Positions 56,133 to 64,000 of a stretch of 64,000 bases of DNA are shown one piece after another (positions within the stretch are counted from its first letter, which is position 1; each line of letters opens with the position of its first letter). Both the position numbers and the translations under genes were made by a program. The notes under the pieces were generated by a model. That model was not told the DNA's origin, made no database searches, and was given only the letters and a program-made list of their open reading frames with translations. The DNA comes from Streptomyces ochraceiscleroticus (GTDB lineage Bacteria; Actinomycetota; Actinomycetes; Streptomycetales; Streptomycetaceae): NCBI RefSeq assembly GCF_000720485.1, contig NZ_JOAX01000012.1, forward strand, positions 1-64,000. The letters run 5' to 3'.

Positions 56133-58502
56133 ATGAGCGCAGAGGCCACTGAACCCAGCGGTGCGCCCGCAGAGCTTCACCCGGCAGGGGCTCCGGCCCG
56201 CAAACGCGGCCGCCCCCGTCTGGAGCTGAGAGGTCTGCGCCGGTTCAGCCGCGCGGCGCTGCTGGGCCCCATGCCGCGCGACGGCCTGCCCGATGCCCTG
56301 GAGCACGTCGCCAAGGTCCACCGCGCCCACCACCCGGACGCCGACCTGACGGTCCTCAGCAAGGCGTACGCGCTCGCCGAGTCCTCGCACCGGGGGCAGA
56401 TGCGCAAGAGCGGCGAGCCGTACATCACGCACCCCCTCGCCGTGACGCTGATCCTCGCCGAACTGGGCGCGGAGACCACGTCGTTGACCGCCTCCCTGCT
56501 CCACGACACGGTCGAGGACACGGAGGTGACGCTCGATCAGGTGGGCGCGGAGTTCGGCGAGGAGGTGCGCTTCCTGGTCGACGGCGTCACCAAGCTGGAG
56601 AAGGTCGACTACGGCGCGGCGGCCGAGCCGGAGACCTTCCGCAAGATGCTGCTGGCCACGGGCAACGACGTCCGGGTGATGACGATCAAGCTCGCCGACC
56701 GGCTGCACAACATGCGCACCCTCGGTGTGATGCGCCCCGAGAAGCAGGCCAGGATCGCCAAGGTCACCCGCGACGTGCTGATCCCGCTCGCCGAACGCCT
56801 CGGTGTCCAGGCGCTCAAGACCGAGCTGGAGGACCTGGTCTTCGCGATCCTGCATCCGGAGGAGTACGCCGCCACCCGCACCCTCGTGCGGCAGCACGCC
56901 GAGCGCCCCGACCCGCTCGCGGCCGTCGCCGAGCGGATGCGCGCGGTCCTGCACGACGCGGGCATCGACGCCGAAGTCCTCGTCCGGCCGCGGCACTTCG
57001 TCTCGGTGCACCGGGTGCGGATAGGGCGCGGCGAGCTGACCGGCGCGGACCTGGGGCGGCTGCTGGTGCTGGTCACCGAGGACGCGGACTGTTACGCCGT
57101 ACTGGGCGAGCTGCACACCTGCTTCACGCCGGTCGTCTCGGAGTTCAAGGACTTCATCGCGGCGCCCAAGTTCAACCTGTACCAGTCCCTGCACACCGCC
57201 GTGACGAGCGAGCACGGCGAGATTGCCGAAACGCTTATCCGCACCCACCGGATGCACCGGGTGGCCGAGGCCGGGGTGATCGCGCTGGGCGACCCGCACG
57301 TCCCCGCCGAAGGCGGCCCGTACGGCCCGCAGGAGGCCGCTGAGGCGCCCGACGGGGAGCGGGTGGACCCGACCCGCCCCGGCTGGCTCTCACGGCTTCT
57401 GGAGTGGCAGCGGGTCGCCCCCGACCCGGACACCTTCTGGACCTCGCTCCGGGACGACCTGGCCGAGGACCGGGAGATCACGGTCTTCCGCGCGGACGGC
57501 GGCTTCGGCGGGGGAGCGGACACGGCGCGCGAGACGGCGGCGGATTCCTCGGGCGACCGCGGCGCGATCCGGCTGCCGGCGGGCGCGAGCTGCGTGGACG
57601 CCGCGTACGCACTCCATGGAGCCGGGGCGCACTGTTGCATCGGCGCACGCGTGAACGGCCGCCTGGCGACCCTCTCGACGATCCTCCGCGACGGCGACAG
57701 CCTGCACCTCCTCATGGCCCCGGACTCCGCGGCGGGCCCCTCCCCGCAGTGGCTGGAGTACGCGCGCACCCCCGCGGCCCGCCTCGCCATCTCCCGCTGG
57801 CTCACCGCCCATCCGGGGGCGGAACGCGCGGAACGGGACGCGGACGCCGCGACCACCGAGACCGCCGCGAGCGCGGAGGCCCCGGAGAGCGGCACCGCGA
57901 GCGAGGCGACGCACGACACCGAGGACCCCACTGACGAGGTCACCGAGCGGAGCCCCGCCCTCGAGGCGGGCAACGCCGCCCCCGTGGACGCCGATGAGGC
58001 CCCCGAGGTGCGCCGCCCCCGCCCGCCCGTCCCCGCCGTCGCCGACCTCCCCGACGCGACGGTCCGGCTGGCCGGCTGCTGCACCCCCGTACCGCCCGAC
58101 AAGGTCACCGGCTTCGCCGTACGGGGCGGCATCGTGACCGTGCACCGAGCCCTGTGTCCGGCCGTGGCCCGGATGGCGGCGGCCGGACGGGCGCCCGTAG
58201 GGGTGCACTGGCGTCGCTCGGCCGCGCCGGACCAGGGCTGCCGCGTCACGCTGCTCGCCGAGGCGTTCAGCAGGCCCCGGCTGCTGGCCGATCTCACCGA
58301 GGCCATCGCCGCGCAGGGCGCCGCCGTCGTCTCCGCCGACGTGGAGCCGCCGCGCGAGCAGCGCGTACGGCACACGTACACGCTGCGCCTCACGGACGCC
58401 GCCGAACTGCCGTCCCTGATGCGGGCGATGCGCCAGGTACCGGGCGTCTTCGATGTGCTGCGCGCGGGCCGCAGCCATCCGGCCGCGACCATCCGCCTCT
58501 GA
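56133..58502 (+). CDS. rshA: RshA, RelA/SpoT homologue
   Basis: 789 residues. The hydrolase domain (~55-235) keeps the HD motif (His124-Asp125 in LLHDTVEDT). The synthetase domain (~255-400) is recognisable (FKDFIAAPKFNLYQSLHTAV) but altered: the catalytic RPK is RPR (Arg285, Arg287) and the DL-GIR motif reads DLGRLL. TGS (~455-540) and C-terminal ACT (~705-789) domains follow, split by a long Glu/Ala/Thr-rich linker. It is the second long RSH protein of Streptomyces, known as RshA. ATG 56133 follows GGAGGTG. The 205-base upstream gap holds no gene. Confidence 0.9.
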   Translation: MSAEATEPSGAPAELHPAGAPARKRGRPRLELRGLRRFSRAALLGPMPRDGLPDALEHVAKVHRAHHPDADLTVLSKAYALAESSHRGQMRKSGEPYITHPLAVTLILAELGAETTSLTASLLHDTVEDTEVTLDQVGAEFGEEVRFLVDGVTKLEKVDYGAAAEPETFRKMLLATGNDVRVMTIKLADRLHNMRTLGVMRPEKQARIAKVTRDVLIPLAERLGVQALKTELEDLVFAILHPEEYAATRTLVRQHAERPDPLAAVAERMRAVLHDAGIDAEVLVRPRHFVSVHRVRIGRGELTGADLGRLLVLVTEDADCYAVLGELHTCFTPVVSEFKDFIAAPKFNLYQSLHTAVTSEHGEIAETLIRTHRMHRVAEAGVIALGDPHVPAEGGPYGPQEAAEAPDGERVDPTRPGWLSRLLEWQRVAPDPDTFWTSLRDDLAEDREITVFRADGGFGGGADTARETAADSSGDRGAIRLPAGASCVDAAYALHGAGAHCCIGARVNGRLATLSTILRDGDSLHLLMAPDSAAGPSPQWLEYARTPAARLAISRWLTAHPGAERAERDADAATTETAASAEAPESGTASEATHDTEDPTDEVTERSPALEAGNAAPVDADEAPEVRRPRPPVPAVADLPDATVRLAGCCTPVPPDKVTGFAVRGGIVTVHRALCPAVARMAAAGRAPVGVHWRRSAAPDQGCRVTLLAEAFSRPRLLADLTEAIAAQGAAVVSADVEPPREQRVRHTYTLRLTDAAELPSLMRAMRQVPGVFDVLRAGRSHPAATIRL

Positions 58503-58635
58503 GGCGCGCGTCTCCAAGGGCGGCCCCGGACGCGGTGTACGGCGACGCGCCCGGGAAGCGACCGGAACCGCTCATTCGGGTGCCGCCCTGCCGTGCCGCC
58601 GTTCACGGGAGCGGCCGTGCTGGTAGCGGTAGCGC

Positions 58636-60183
58636 ATGCCCTTTACGTCCCGCCGTACCGCGTCCACCGACCGCCAGGCGCCGGACCTGCCGCGCCCCTC
58701 CGTACCGCGTCGCCTCAAGGCCCACCACCGCGCCGTCCCGGCGGTGCTGGCCGTCGGCGCCCTCCTGGCGGCGGGCGCGCCGGAGCCCGGCCCCCAGGGG
58801 CTCGGCGACCGCCTCTACCCGCACCTCGGCAACCCCGGCTACGACGTCGGCGCGTACGACATCGCCATGAAGTACTCCGGCCGCAACGACGCCCCGCTCG
58901 ACGCCGTCACCACGATCACCGCCCGGGCCACCGGCCACCTGGACCGCGTCAACCTCGACTTCGCCCGCGGCTCCGTACGGTCCGTGCAGGTCAACGGCGT
59001 CCCCGCGCGTTACGCCACGCACGACGAGGACCTCGTGGTCACCCCGGCCCACCCCGTCGAGCCGGGCCGGACCATGCGGATCGTCGTCCACCACACCAGC
59101 AACCCCAAGGGCGGCAAGGACGGCGGCTGGGTCCGTACGGGCGACGGGCTGGCCATGGCCAACCAGGCGGACGCCGCACACCGCGTCTTCCCCGGCAACG
59201 ACCACCCCTCCGACAAGGCCGACTTCACCTTCCGCATCACCGCGCCCCGCGGCATCACCGCCGTCGCGAACGGCCTGCCCCTCGGGCGCAGCGCCCGCGG
59301 TCCGGCCACCACCTGGACGTACCGTTCGCTGCACCTGATGGCCACCGAGCTGGTGCAGGTGTCCCTGGGGAAGTCCGCCGTCGTCCGGCGCCCGGGCCCG
59401 CACGGGCTGCCCGTACGGGACGTCGTACCGGCCGCCGACCGCAGGAAGCTGGAGCCCTGGCTCGCCAAGACGCCCGGACAGATCGCCTGGCTGGAGCGCC
59501 AGGTGGGCCAGTACCCCTTCGAGACCTACGGGGTGCTGCTGGCCGACGCCACGACCGGCTTCGAGCTGGAGACGCAGACGCTCTCCCTGTTCGAGAAGCA
59601 CCTCTTCACCCTCGACCGAATCCCGTCCTGGTACGTGGAGTCACTGATGGTGCACGAGCTGGCACACCAGTGGTTCGGCGACAGCGTCAGCCCGCGCACC
59701 TGGTCCGACCTGTGGCTGAACGAGTCGCACGCCACCTGGTACGAAGCGCTCTACGCGGACCACGCGAGCAAGGGCAAGGCGTCCATGAAGGAGCGCATGA
59801 AGCGCGCCTACCAGGAGTCCGACGGCTGGCGCGCGGACGGCGGGCCGCCGGCGGCCCCCAAGCCCCCCGAGAAGGGCCAGAAGATCGGCATCTTCCGGCC
59901 GGTGGTCTACGACGGCAGCGCGCTCGTCCTGTATGCGCTGCGCGAGCGGATCGGCGCCGCCGACTTCGACCGCCTGGAGCGCGCCTGGTACGAGCAGCAC
60001 CGCGACGGCGTCGCGAGCACCGCCGACTTCGTGGCGCTGGCCTCCCGCATCCACGGCCAGGACCTCTCCGGCTTCCTGCGCGCCTGGCTGTACGACACCC
60101 GTACGCCGCCGATGCCCGGCCACCCGGACTGGCACGTCAAGAAGGAGCAGGCCAAGCCCGGCCCGAAAGGCCACTCATCCTGA
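58636..60183 (+). CDS. secreted M1-family metallopeptidase
   Basis: 515 residues. An N-terminal basic stretch and hydrophobic segment (~36-52) suggest export. The zinc site is complete: HELAHQWFG with His340 and His344 and the distal Glu363 in LNESHATWYE. The gluzincin exopeptidase marker GxMEN is replaced by GFELETQT (~310), so substrate recognition at the amino terminus may differ. It lacks the large C-terminal HEAT-like domain of PepN. No ribosome site precedes ATG 58636. Confidence 0.88.
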   Translation: MPFTSRRTASTDRQAPDLPRPSVPRRLKAHHRAVPAVLAVGALLAAGAPEPGPQGLGDRLYPHLGNPGYDVGAYDIAMKYSGRNDAPLDAVTTITARATGHLDRVNLDFARGSVRSVQVNGVPARYATHDEDLVVTPAHPVEPGRTMRIVVHHTSNPKGGKDGGWVRTGDGLAMANQADAAHRVFPGNDHPSDKADFTFRITAPRGITAVANGLPLGRSARGPATTWTYRSLHLMATELVQVSLGKSAVVRRPGPHGLPVRDVVPAADRRKLEPWLAKTPGQIAWLERQVGQYPFETYGVLLADATTGFELETQTLSLFEKHLFTLDRIPSWYVESLMVHELAHQWFGDSVSPRTWSDLWLNESHATWYEALYADHASKGKASMKERMKRAYQESDGWRADGGPPAAPKPPEKGQKIGIFRPVVYDGSALVLYALRERIGAADFDRLERAWYEQHRDGVASTADFVALASRIHGQDLSGFLRAWLYDTRTPPMPGHPDWHVKKEQAKPGPKGHSS

Positions 60184-60389
60184 CCCCGGGCCCACCCCCG
60201 CAGCCCTCACCAGGGACAATGGCCAGGCAGGAAAACTCACGTGACGGGCGTCACCGGCCGTGCGACCATCGACGGACCGACGCCGGGACCGCCGGGAATC
60301 TCCCGGGGCGTCCGGACGTTGTCACGATCGAGAGTCCCCGGGCCGGTGAGCGGCCCTTCGAGGGACGTCCCAACGACACAAAGGATCAA

Positions 60390-61889
60390 ATGACCTCCTC
60401 TTCTTCCCTTCCTCAGCAGGACCGACAGCGCCTCCACGAGAGCCTTCGGGCCGACGCCCTGATGGAAGAGGACGTCGCCTGGAGCCACGAGATCGACGGG
60501 GCGCGTGACGGCGACCAGTACGACCGTTCCGAGCGTGCGGCCCTGCGCCGTGTGGCGGGCCTCTCCACCGAGCTCGAGGACGTCACCGAGGTCGAGTACC
60601 GGCAGCTGCGCCTGGAGCGCGTGGTGCTGGTGGGCGTATGGACCTCGGGGACGGTCCTCGACGCGGAGAATTCCCTCGCGGAGCTGGCGGCGCTGGCCGA
60701 GACCGCGGGTGCGCTGGTGCTGGACGGTGTGATCCAGCGCCGTGACAAGCCGGACCCGGCGACGTACATCGGCTCGGGCAAGGCCCAGGAGCTGCGTGAC
60801 ATCGTGCTGGAGTCCGGCGCGGACACCGTCGTCTGCGACGGTGAGCTGAGCCCCGGCCAGCTGATCCACCTGGAGGACGTCGTCAAGGTCAAGGTGGTCG
60901 ACCGGACAGCCCTGATCCTCGACATCTTCGCCCAGCACGCCAAGTCCCGAGAGGGCAAGGCGCAGGTCGCGCTGGCACAGATGCAGTACATGCTCCCCCG
61001 GCTGCGCGGCTGGGGTCAGTCGCTGTCCCGGCAGATGGGTGGCGGTGGCTCCGGTTCGGCGGGCGGCGGCATGGCCACCCGTGGTCCCGGTGAGACCAAG
61101 ATCGAGACGGACCGGCGGCGGATTCGCGAGAAGATGGCGAAGATGCGCCGGGAGATCGCGGAGATGAAGACCGGGCGCGACATCAAGCGCCAGGAACGCC
61201 GGCGCAACAAGGTCCCCTCGGTAGCCATCGCGGGGTACACGAACGCGGGCAAGTCCTCGCTGCTCAACCGCCTCACCGGCGCCGGTGTCCTGGTGGAGAA
61301 CGCCCTGTTCGCCACCCTGGACCCGACCGTCCGGCGCGCCGAGACGCCCAGCGGGCGGCTCTACACCCTGGCCGACACGGTCGGCTTCGTCCGGCACCTC
61401 CCGCACCACCTCGTCGAGGCGTTCCGCTCCACGATGGAGGAGGTCGGCGACTCCGACCTCATCCTGCACGTGGTCGACGGCTCGCACCCGGTGCCCGAGG
61501 AGCAGCTCGCAGCCGTCCGCGAGGTGATCCGCGACGTCGGCGCGACCGACGTGCCGGAGATCGTGGTCGTCAACAAGGCGGACGCGGCCGACCCGCTGGT
61601 GCTGCAGCGCCTGCTGCGCCAGGAGAAGCACGCCATGCTGGTGTCGGCCCGTACGGGCCAGGGCATCGAGGAGCTGCTCGCCCTGATCGACGAGGAGCTG
61701 CCGCGGCCCAGCGTCGAGATCGAGGCGCTGGTCCCGTACACCCACGGCCAGCTCGTCTCGCGGACGCACGCCGAGGGCGAGGTGATCTCCGAGGAGCACA
61801 CCGCGGAGGGCACGGTCCTCAAGGCCCGCGTCCATGAAGAGCTGGCGGCGGAGCTGCAGCCGTACGTACCGGCGGCCGCGGGCAACTGA
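60390..61889 (+). CDS. hflX: HflX, ribosome-associated GTPase
   Basis: 499 residues. An N-terminal HflX domain (~60-210, with GTVLDAENSLAELAALAETAG and YIGSGKAQEL), a helical linker with GGMATRGPGETKIETDRR, then the G domain: G1 GYTNAGKS at 282-289, G3 DTVGFV, G4 NKAD and G5 SA. HflX splits stalled ribosomes under stress. ATG 60390 follows AAGGA; a long ~200-base upstream region has no gene. An intrinsic-type hairpin follows the stop. Confidence 0.95.
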   Translation: MTSSSSLPQQDRQRLHESLRADALMEEDVAWSHEIDGARDGDQYDRSERAALRRVAGLSTELEDVTEVEYRQLRLERVVLVGVWTSGTVLDAENSLAELAALAETAGALVLDGVIQRRDKPDPATYIGSGKAQELRDIVLESGADTVVCDGELSPGQLIHLEDVVKVKVVDRTALILDIFAQHAKSREGKAQVALAQMQYMLPRLRGWGQSLSRQMGGGGSGSAGGGMATRGPGETKIETDRRRIREKMAKMRREIAEMKTGRDIKRQERRRNKVPSVAIAGYTNAGKSSLLNRLTGAGVLVENALFATLDPTVRRAETPSGRLYTLADTVGFVRHLPHHLVEAFRSTMEEVGDSDLILHVVDGSHPVPEEQLAAVREVIRDVGATDVPEIVVVNKADAADPLVLQRLLRQEKHAMLVSARTGQGIEELLALIDEELPRPSVEIEALVPYTHGQLVSRTHAEGEVISEEHTAEGTVLKARVHEELAAELQPYVPAAAGN

Positions 61890-61907
61890 GCCGCGCCATC
61901 GACGTAC

Positions 61908-61942
61908 GAGGGCCCGCTCCCCATCCCGGGGAGCGGGCCCTC
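61908..61942. terminator. hairpin terminator between hflX and the convergent protease gene
   Basis: A perfect 15-bp stem GAGGGCCCGCTCCCC with GGGGAGCGGGCCCTC closes a 5-base loop. No T run follows, but the position between convergent genes fits a bidirectional terminator. Confidence 0.85.
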
Positions 61943-61973
61943 ACGCATATTCGCTACGGATGCGCCGTGCCGG

Positions 61974-63188
61974 CTACTGGTTCGCGAACTTCTCGCTGAC
62001 GCCCTCGTACACGCCCTTGGCCTCCGCGCCCAGGTGCGGCCCGGCCAGCCAGTCGGCGGTCACCGGCCCGATCGAGGTGTTGGACACCAGCGCCGTCCGG
62101 CCCTGCTGGTCCTTGGTGAACCACGGACCGCCGGACGAACCGGCCGTCATCGTGCAGCCGATGCGGTACATCGTGGGCTGCGCGGTGTCCAGCGAGAGCC
62201 GGCCGGGCTTCGCCGGGCACTCCTGCAGCGTCTGGCCGTCGAACGGCCTGGCGGCCGGGTAGCCCTGCGCGGTCATCGAGGCGATCTTCGGCACGGCCGG
62301 CGCGTTGAACTGCACCGGGTAGGCCGTCCCGACCGTCTCCTCCAGCGACTTGGTGTTGCCCGCCTCCGGCTTCACGTGCAGCACGGCGAAGTCGTACGGC
62401 GCGCCCTCGCCGCCGGTCTTCGCGCCCCCGTCGATCCACTGCTGCGAGGTCTGCGCCGCGTCGGCCCAGAACACGCCCTTCGGGGCGAGCTGCTCCTTCG
62501 TCGCGCCCTGCAGCTCGGCGGCGGACTTGCCGCTGTCGTTGTACGAGGGCACGAAGGCGATGTTGCGGTACCAGCCGCCGCTCTTGCCGGCGTGCACGCA
62601 GTGCCCCGCCGTCCACACCAGGTTCGACTTGCCCGGGTGCGCCGGGTCCTCGACCACCGCGCCCGAGCAGACCATCGAGCCCTCGGGGCTGTCGAAGAAC
62701 ACCTTGCCGACGCCGGGCGCGTTGGCGCTGTAGGGCGCGCTCACCGGCTGCGCCCTCACGGGCGCCGGCTCGGGGTCGGTGACGCCCTGGTCACCGGAGA
62801 TGTCCTCCGGCTCCACCGGCTCGGTGGGCTGCTCGGCGTCCTTCATCCGGTCCGGGTCCCACAGCCCCTTGATGTAGGGGTTCACGAACTGGCCGGCCTC
62901 ACGCAGCCACTTCTTCTTGTCCCAGTTCTTCCACTCGCCGTGCTTCCAGTCGTCCAGGTTCACGCCGAGATCCTTGAGCTTGTCCTGCAGCTCCTTGGGG
63001 ATCTTCAGCTTGCCGCCGTCCGGCTGGTCCACGGCCGTCTGGTCCGGCTGCGAGCCGGCGCTGTCGTCCGAGGGGCCGCAGGCGGTGGCGGTCAGCGCCA
63101 GCGCGCCGACCAGCGCGGCCGCGGCGACGCCACGCGTGGTTCGGCGTCCGGCACGCGGCCGGGCGGCGGACGGGCGGATGGATCGCAT
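61974..63188 (-). CDS. trypsin-like serine protease lipoprotein
   Basis: 404 residues. Signal peptide with lipobox TATAC (Cys near residue 37) predicts a surface lipoprotein. A Lys/Trp/Glu-rich spacer (~55-110, with repeated KNWDKKKW-type segments) and a Pro/Glu linker precede the protease domain (~150-400). The catalytic triad is His196 (TAGHCVH), Asp266 (YDFAVL) and Ser352 (GSSGGPW). ATG 63188 begins MRSIRPSAARPRAGRR. Target unknown. Confidence 0.9.
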   Translation of the reverse strand: MRSIRPSAARPRAGRRTTRGVAAAALVGALALTATACGPSDDSAGSQPDQTAVDQPDGGKLKIPKELQDKLKDLGVNLDDWKHGEWKNWDKKKWLREAGQFVNPYIKGLWDPDRMKDAEQPTEPVEPEDISGDQGVTDPEPAPVRAQPVSAPYSANAPGVGKVFFDSPEGSMVCSGAVVEDPAHPGKSNLVWTAGHCVHAGKSGGWYRNIAFVPSYNDSGKSAAELQGATKEQLAPKGVFWADAAQTSQQWIDGGAKTGGEGAPYDFAVLHVKPEAGNTKSLEETVGTAYPVQFNAPAVPKIASMTAQGYPAARPFDGQTLQECPAKPGRLSLDTAQPTMYRIGCTMTAGSSGGPWFTKDQQGRTALVSNTSIGPVTADWLAGPHLGAEAKGVYEGVSEKFANQ

Positions 63189-63547
63189 GACTGGATTCCC
63201 CCTGGGTGTGTTCAGCGACCGCTGCAACGATCGTCCGGCGAGCGCTGTCCGCGACCGTCCGGCGGCCGTTGGCGATCGGTATGGACTTGTTCGGACCGTT
63301 CCACCGGTTCTGGTGGCCGGTCCGGAATGCAGAGCCCCACTATGCCGGTGCCGTGGGGGACGGCACCGGGCGGGTCCGCGGTTCCGGTCGTCAAGGATCT
63401 TTGCCGAGGCCGTGATCCGGTGCTCGTGACGTCGTTGGTACGTACGGGGGACGGCCGGTCCGTGTTCACGGGGCGGCCCACAGAGCCGGTGACCGGCGCC
63501 GATGAGCGCGCCGGGAGCCCGTGGAGCAGCAGGAGGACAACACCGCC
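63189..63547 (+). other. intergenic region upstream of the aminotransferase gene, with two strong hairpins
   Basis: 359 bases without a confident gene. One hairpin spans 63292-63324 (CGGACCG, CCACC with GGTGG, CGGTCCG; 2:1 internal loop). A second, perfect one is CCGGTGCCGT (63345-63354) with ACGGCACCGG (63360-63369). AGGAGG at 63531-63536 is the ribosome site of the next gene. I see no iron-box-type operator. A 44-codon frame from ATG 63281 runs through both hairpins; I do not call it. Confidence 0.6.
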
Positions 63548-64000
63548 GTGGCCCTGACCCAGCCTCCGCCGATGGCACCGCCGCTGGACCGTGAACAGAT
63601 CCTGCGGAGGCAGTCGCTCCGCGAATCCGGTGCCCGCACGTACGCGCGCTCGTTGCCCATCGTCCCGGTCCGCGCCCGCGGGCTGACGATCGAGGGCGCG
63701 GACGGTCGCCGGTACCTCGACTGCCTCTCCGGCGCCGGCACACTCGCGCTCGGGCACAACCACCCCGTGGTGCTCGAAGCGATTCGCGCCGTCCTGGACT
63801 CCGGTGCGCCCCTGCACGTCCTGGATCTCGCCACGCCCGTCAAGGACGCCTTCACCACCGAGCTGTTCGCCACCCTGCCGCGGGAGCTGGCCGAGCACGG
63901 GAAGGTGCAGTTCTGCGGCCCGGCCGGCACGGACGCCGTCGAGGCCGCGCTGACGCTCGTACGGACAGCGACCGGACGCGACGGCCTGATGGCGTTCACC
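63548..64000 (+). CDS. class III aminotransferase, diaminobutyrate--2-oxoglutarate transaminase type (5' part, cut by window end)
   Basis: The first 151 codons, open to the window edge. The sequence contains DGRRYLDCLSGAGTLALGHNHPVV (class III N-terminal strap), then HVLDLATPVKDAFTTELF and QFCGPAGTDAVEAAL near the cofactor loop. This pattern is closest to diaminobutyrate transaminases of the EctB/siderophore type. GTG 63548 lies 11 bases after AGGAGG; an ATG nine codons on (63572) is possible. In S. coelicolor I recall siderophore-type genes following at this place, which could be tested beyond the window. Confidence 0.8.
   Translation, partial: MALTQPPPMAPPLDREQILRRQSLRESGARTYARSLPIVPVRARGLTIEGADGRRYLDCLSGAGTLALGHNHPVVLEAIRAVLDSGAPLHVLDLATPVKDAFTTELFATLPRELAEHGKVQFCGPAGTDAVEAALTLVRTATGRDGLMAFT

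Noticed and set aside
63281..63415. 44-codon frame as an annotated gene
   Set aside because: No good ribosome site, arginine/glycine-rich low-complexity end, and overlap with two hairpins. It is kept only as a finding.

Overview
The window is high-GC DNA with GTG and TTG starts, many apparently leaderless genes and dense 4-bp stop/start overlaps. The gene content and order (osaC-osaA-osaB-ftsK, rimO-pgsA-cinA-clgR-dps, nei-lhr, recA-recX, gluABCD, miaB-miaA-dapF-rshA-hflX) are those of a Streptomyces chromosome core. From memory this matches the S. coelicolor neighbourhood of about SCO5747 to SCO5799, so I read it as a Streptomyces or very close relative. Nothing looks like a prophage, integrative element, insertion sequence or CRISPR array. 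The species is not determinable from what I can see.

Layout. 1-1.1 kb: the 3' end of a 5S rRNA with its terminator, a shortened DegT-type aminotransferase-like gene lacking the cofactor-lysine region, and tRNA-Thr(GGT). 1.1-10.5 kb: the osmotic-stress block, with osaC (anti-sigma kinase/PAS/GAF/PP2C) divergent from osaA (hybrid kinase with about 11 HAMP-type repeats) and osaB (receiver plus coiled coil). 10.7-18.6 kb: ftsK, a RodZ-like membrane HTH protein, the overlapping rimO-pgsA-cinA run, clgR and a Dps gene. 19.4-25 kb: a Nei-type glycosylase and the large Lhr helicase on the minus strand. 25-32.3 kb: accessory metabolism and transport (AraC regulator, AzlCD exporter, MFS plus metallo-hydrolase operon facing a PucR regulator, a prenyltransferase-fold protein). 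32.4-36 kb: DUF3046, an AI-2E family transporter, recA with an SOS box inside its promoter, and recX. 36-37.4 kb: a rhodanese/cysteine dioxygenase pair preceded by a 28-residue leader peptide whose end is cysteine-rich. 37.5-43.3 kb: an FAD monooxygenase and the glutamate ABC transporter gluABCD, transcribed A-B-C-D on the minus strand, with a perfect 42-bp palindrome between gluB and gluC. 43.6-50.2 kb: a two-component system, a TAXI binding protein, and a leaderless marR coupled to a FUSC efflux gene. 50.3-61.9 kb: miaB, a LigB-fold protein, a small MT0933-type protein behind a strong SigB-like promoter, miaA, dapF, rshA, an M1 peptidase and hflX. 62-64 kb: a trypsin-like lipoprotein and the start of a class III aminotransferase that runs off the window.

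How it fits together. Stress control recurs: OsaABC, Dps, ClgR, RshA, RecA/RecX, HflX and the MT0933-type gene, with SigB-like promoter motifs in front of osaA and the MT0933-type gene. The most interesting non-gene structure is the apparent cysteine-responsive attenuation unit at about 37.1-37.4 kb (leader peptide with four cysteines near its end plus mutually exclusive GGTCC/GGACC helices). Further points for follow-up are operator-like palindromes at 30057-30070 and 46883-46916, the 42-bp palindrome in the glu operon, and proteins whose expected catalytic residues look altered (DegT-like, LigB-like, the RshA synthetase domain).
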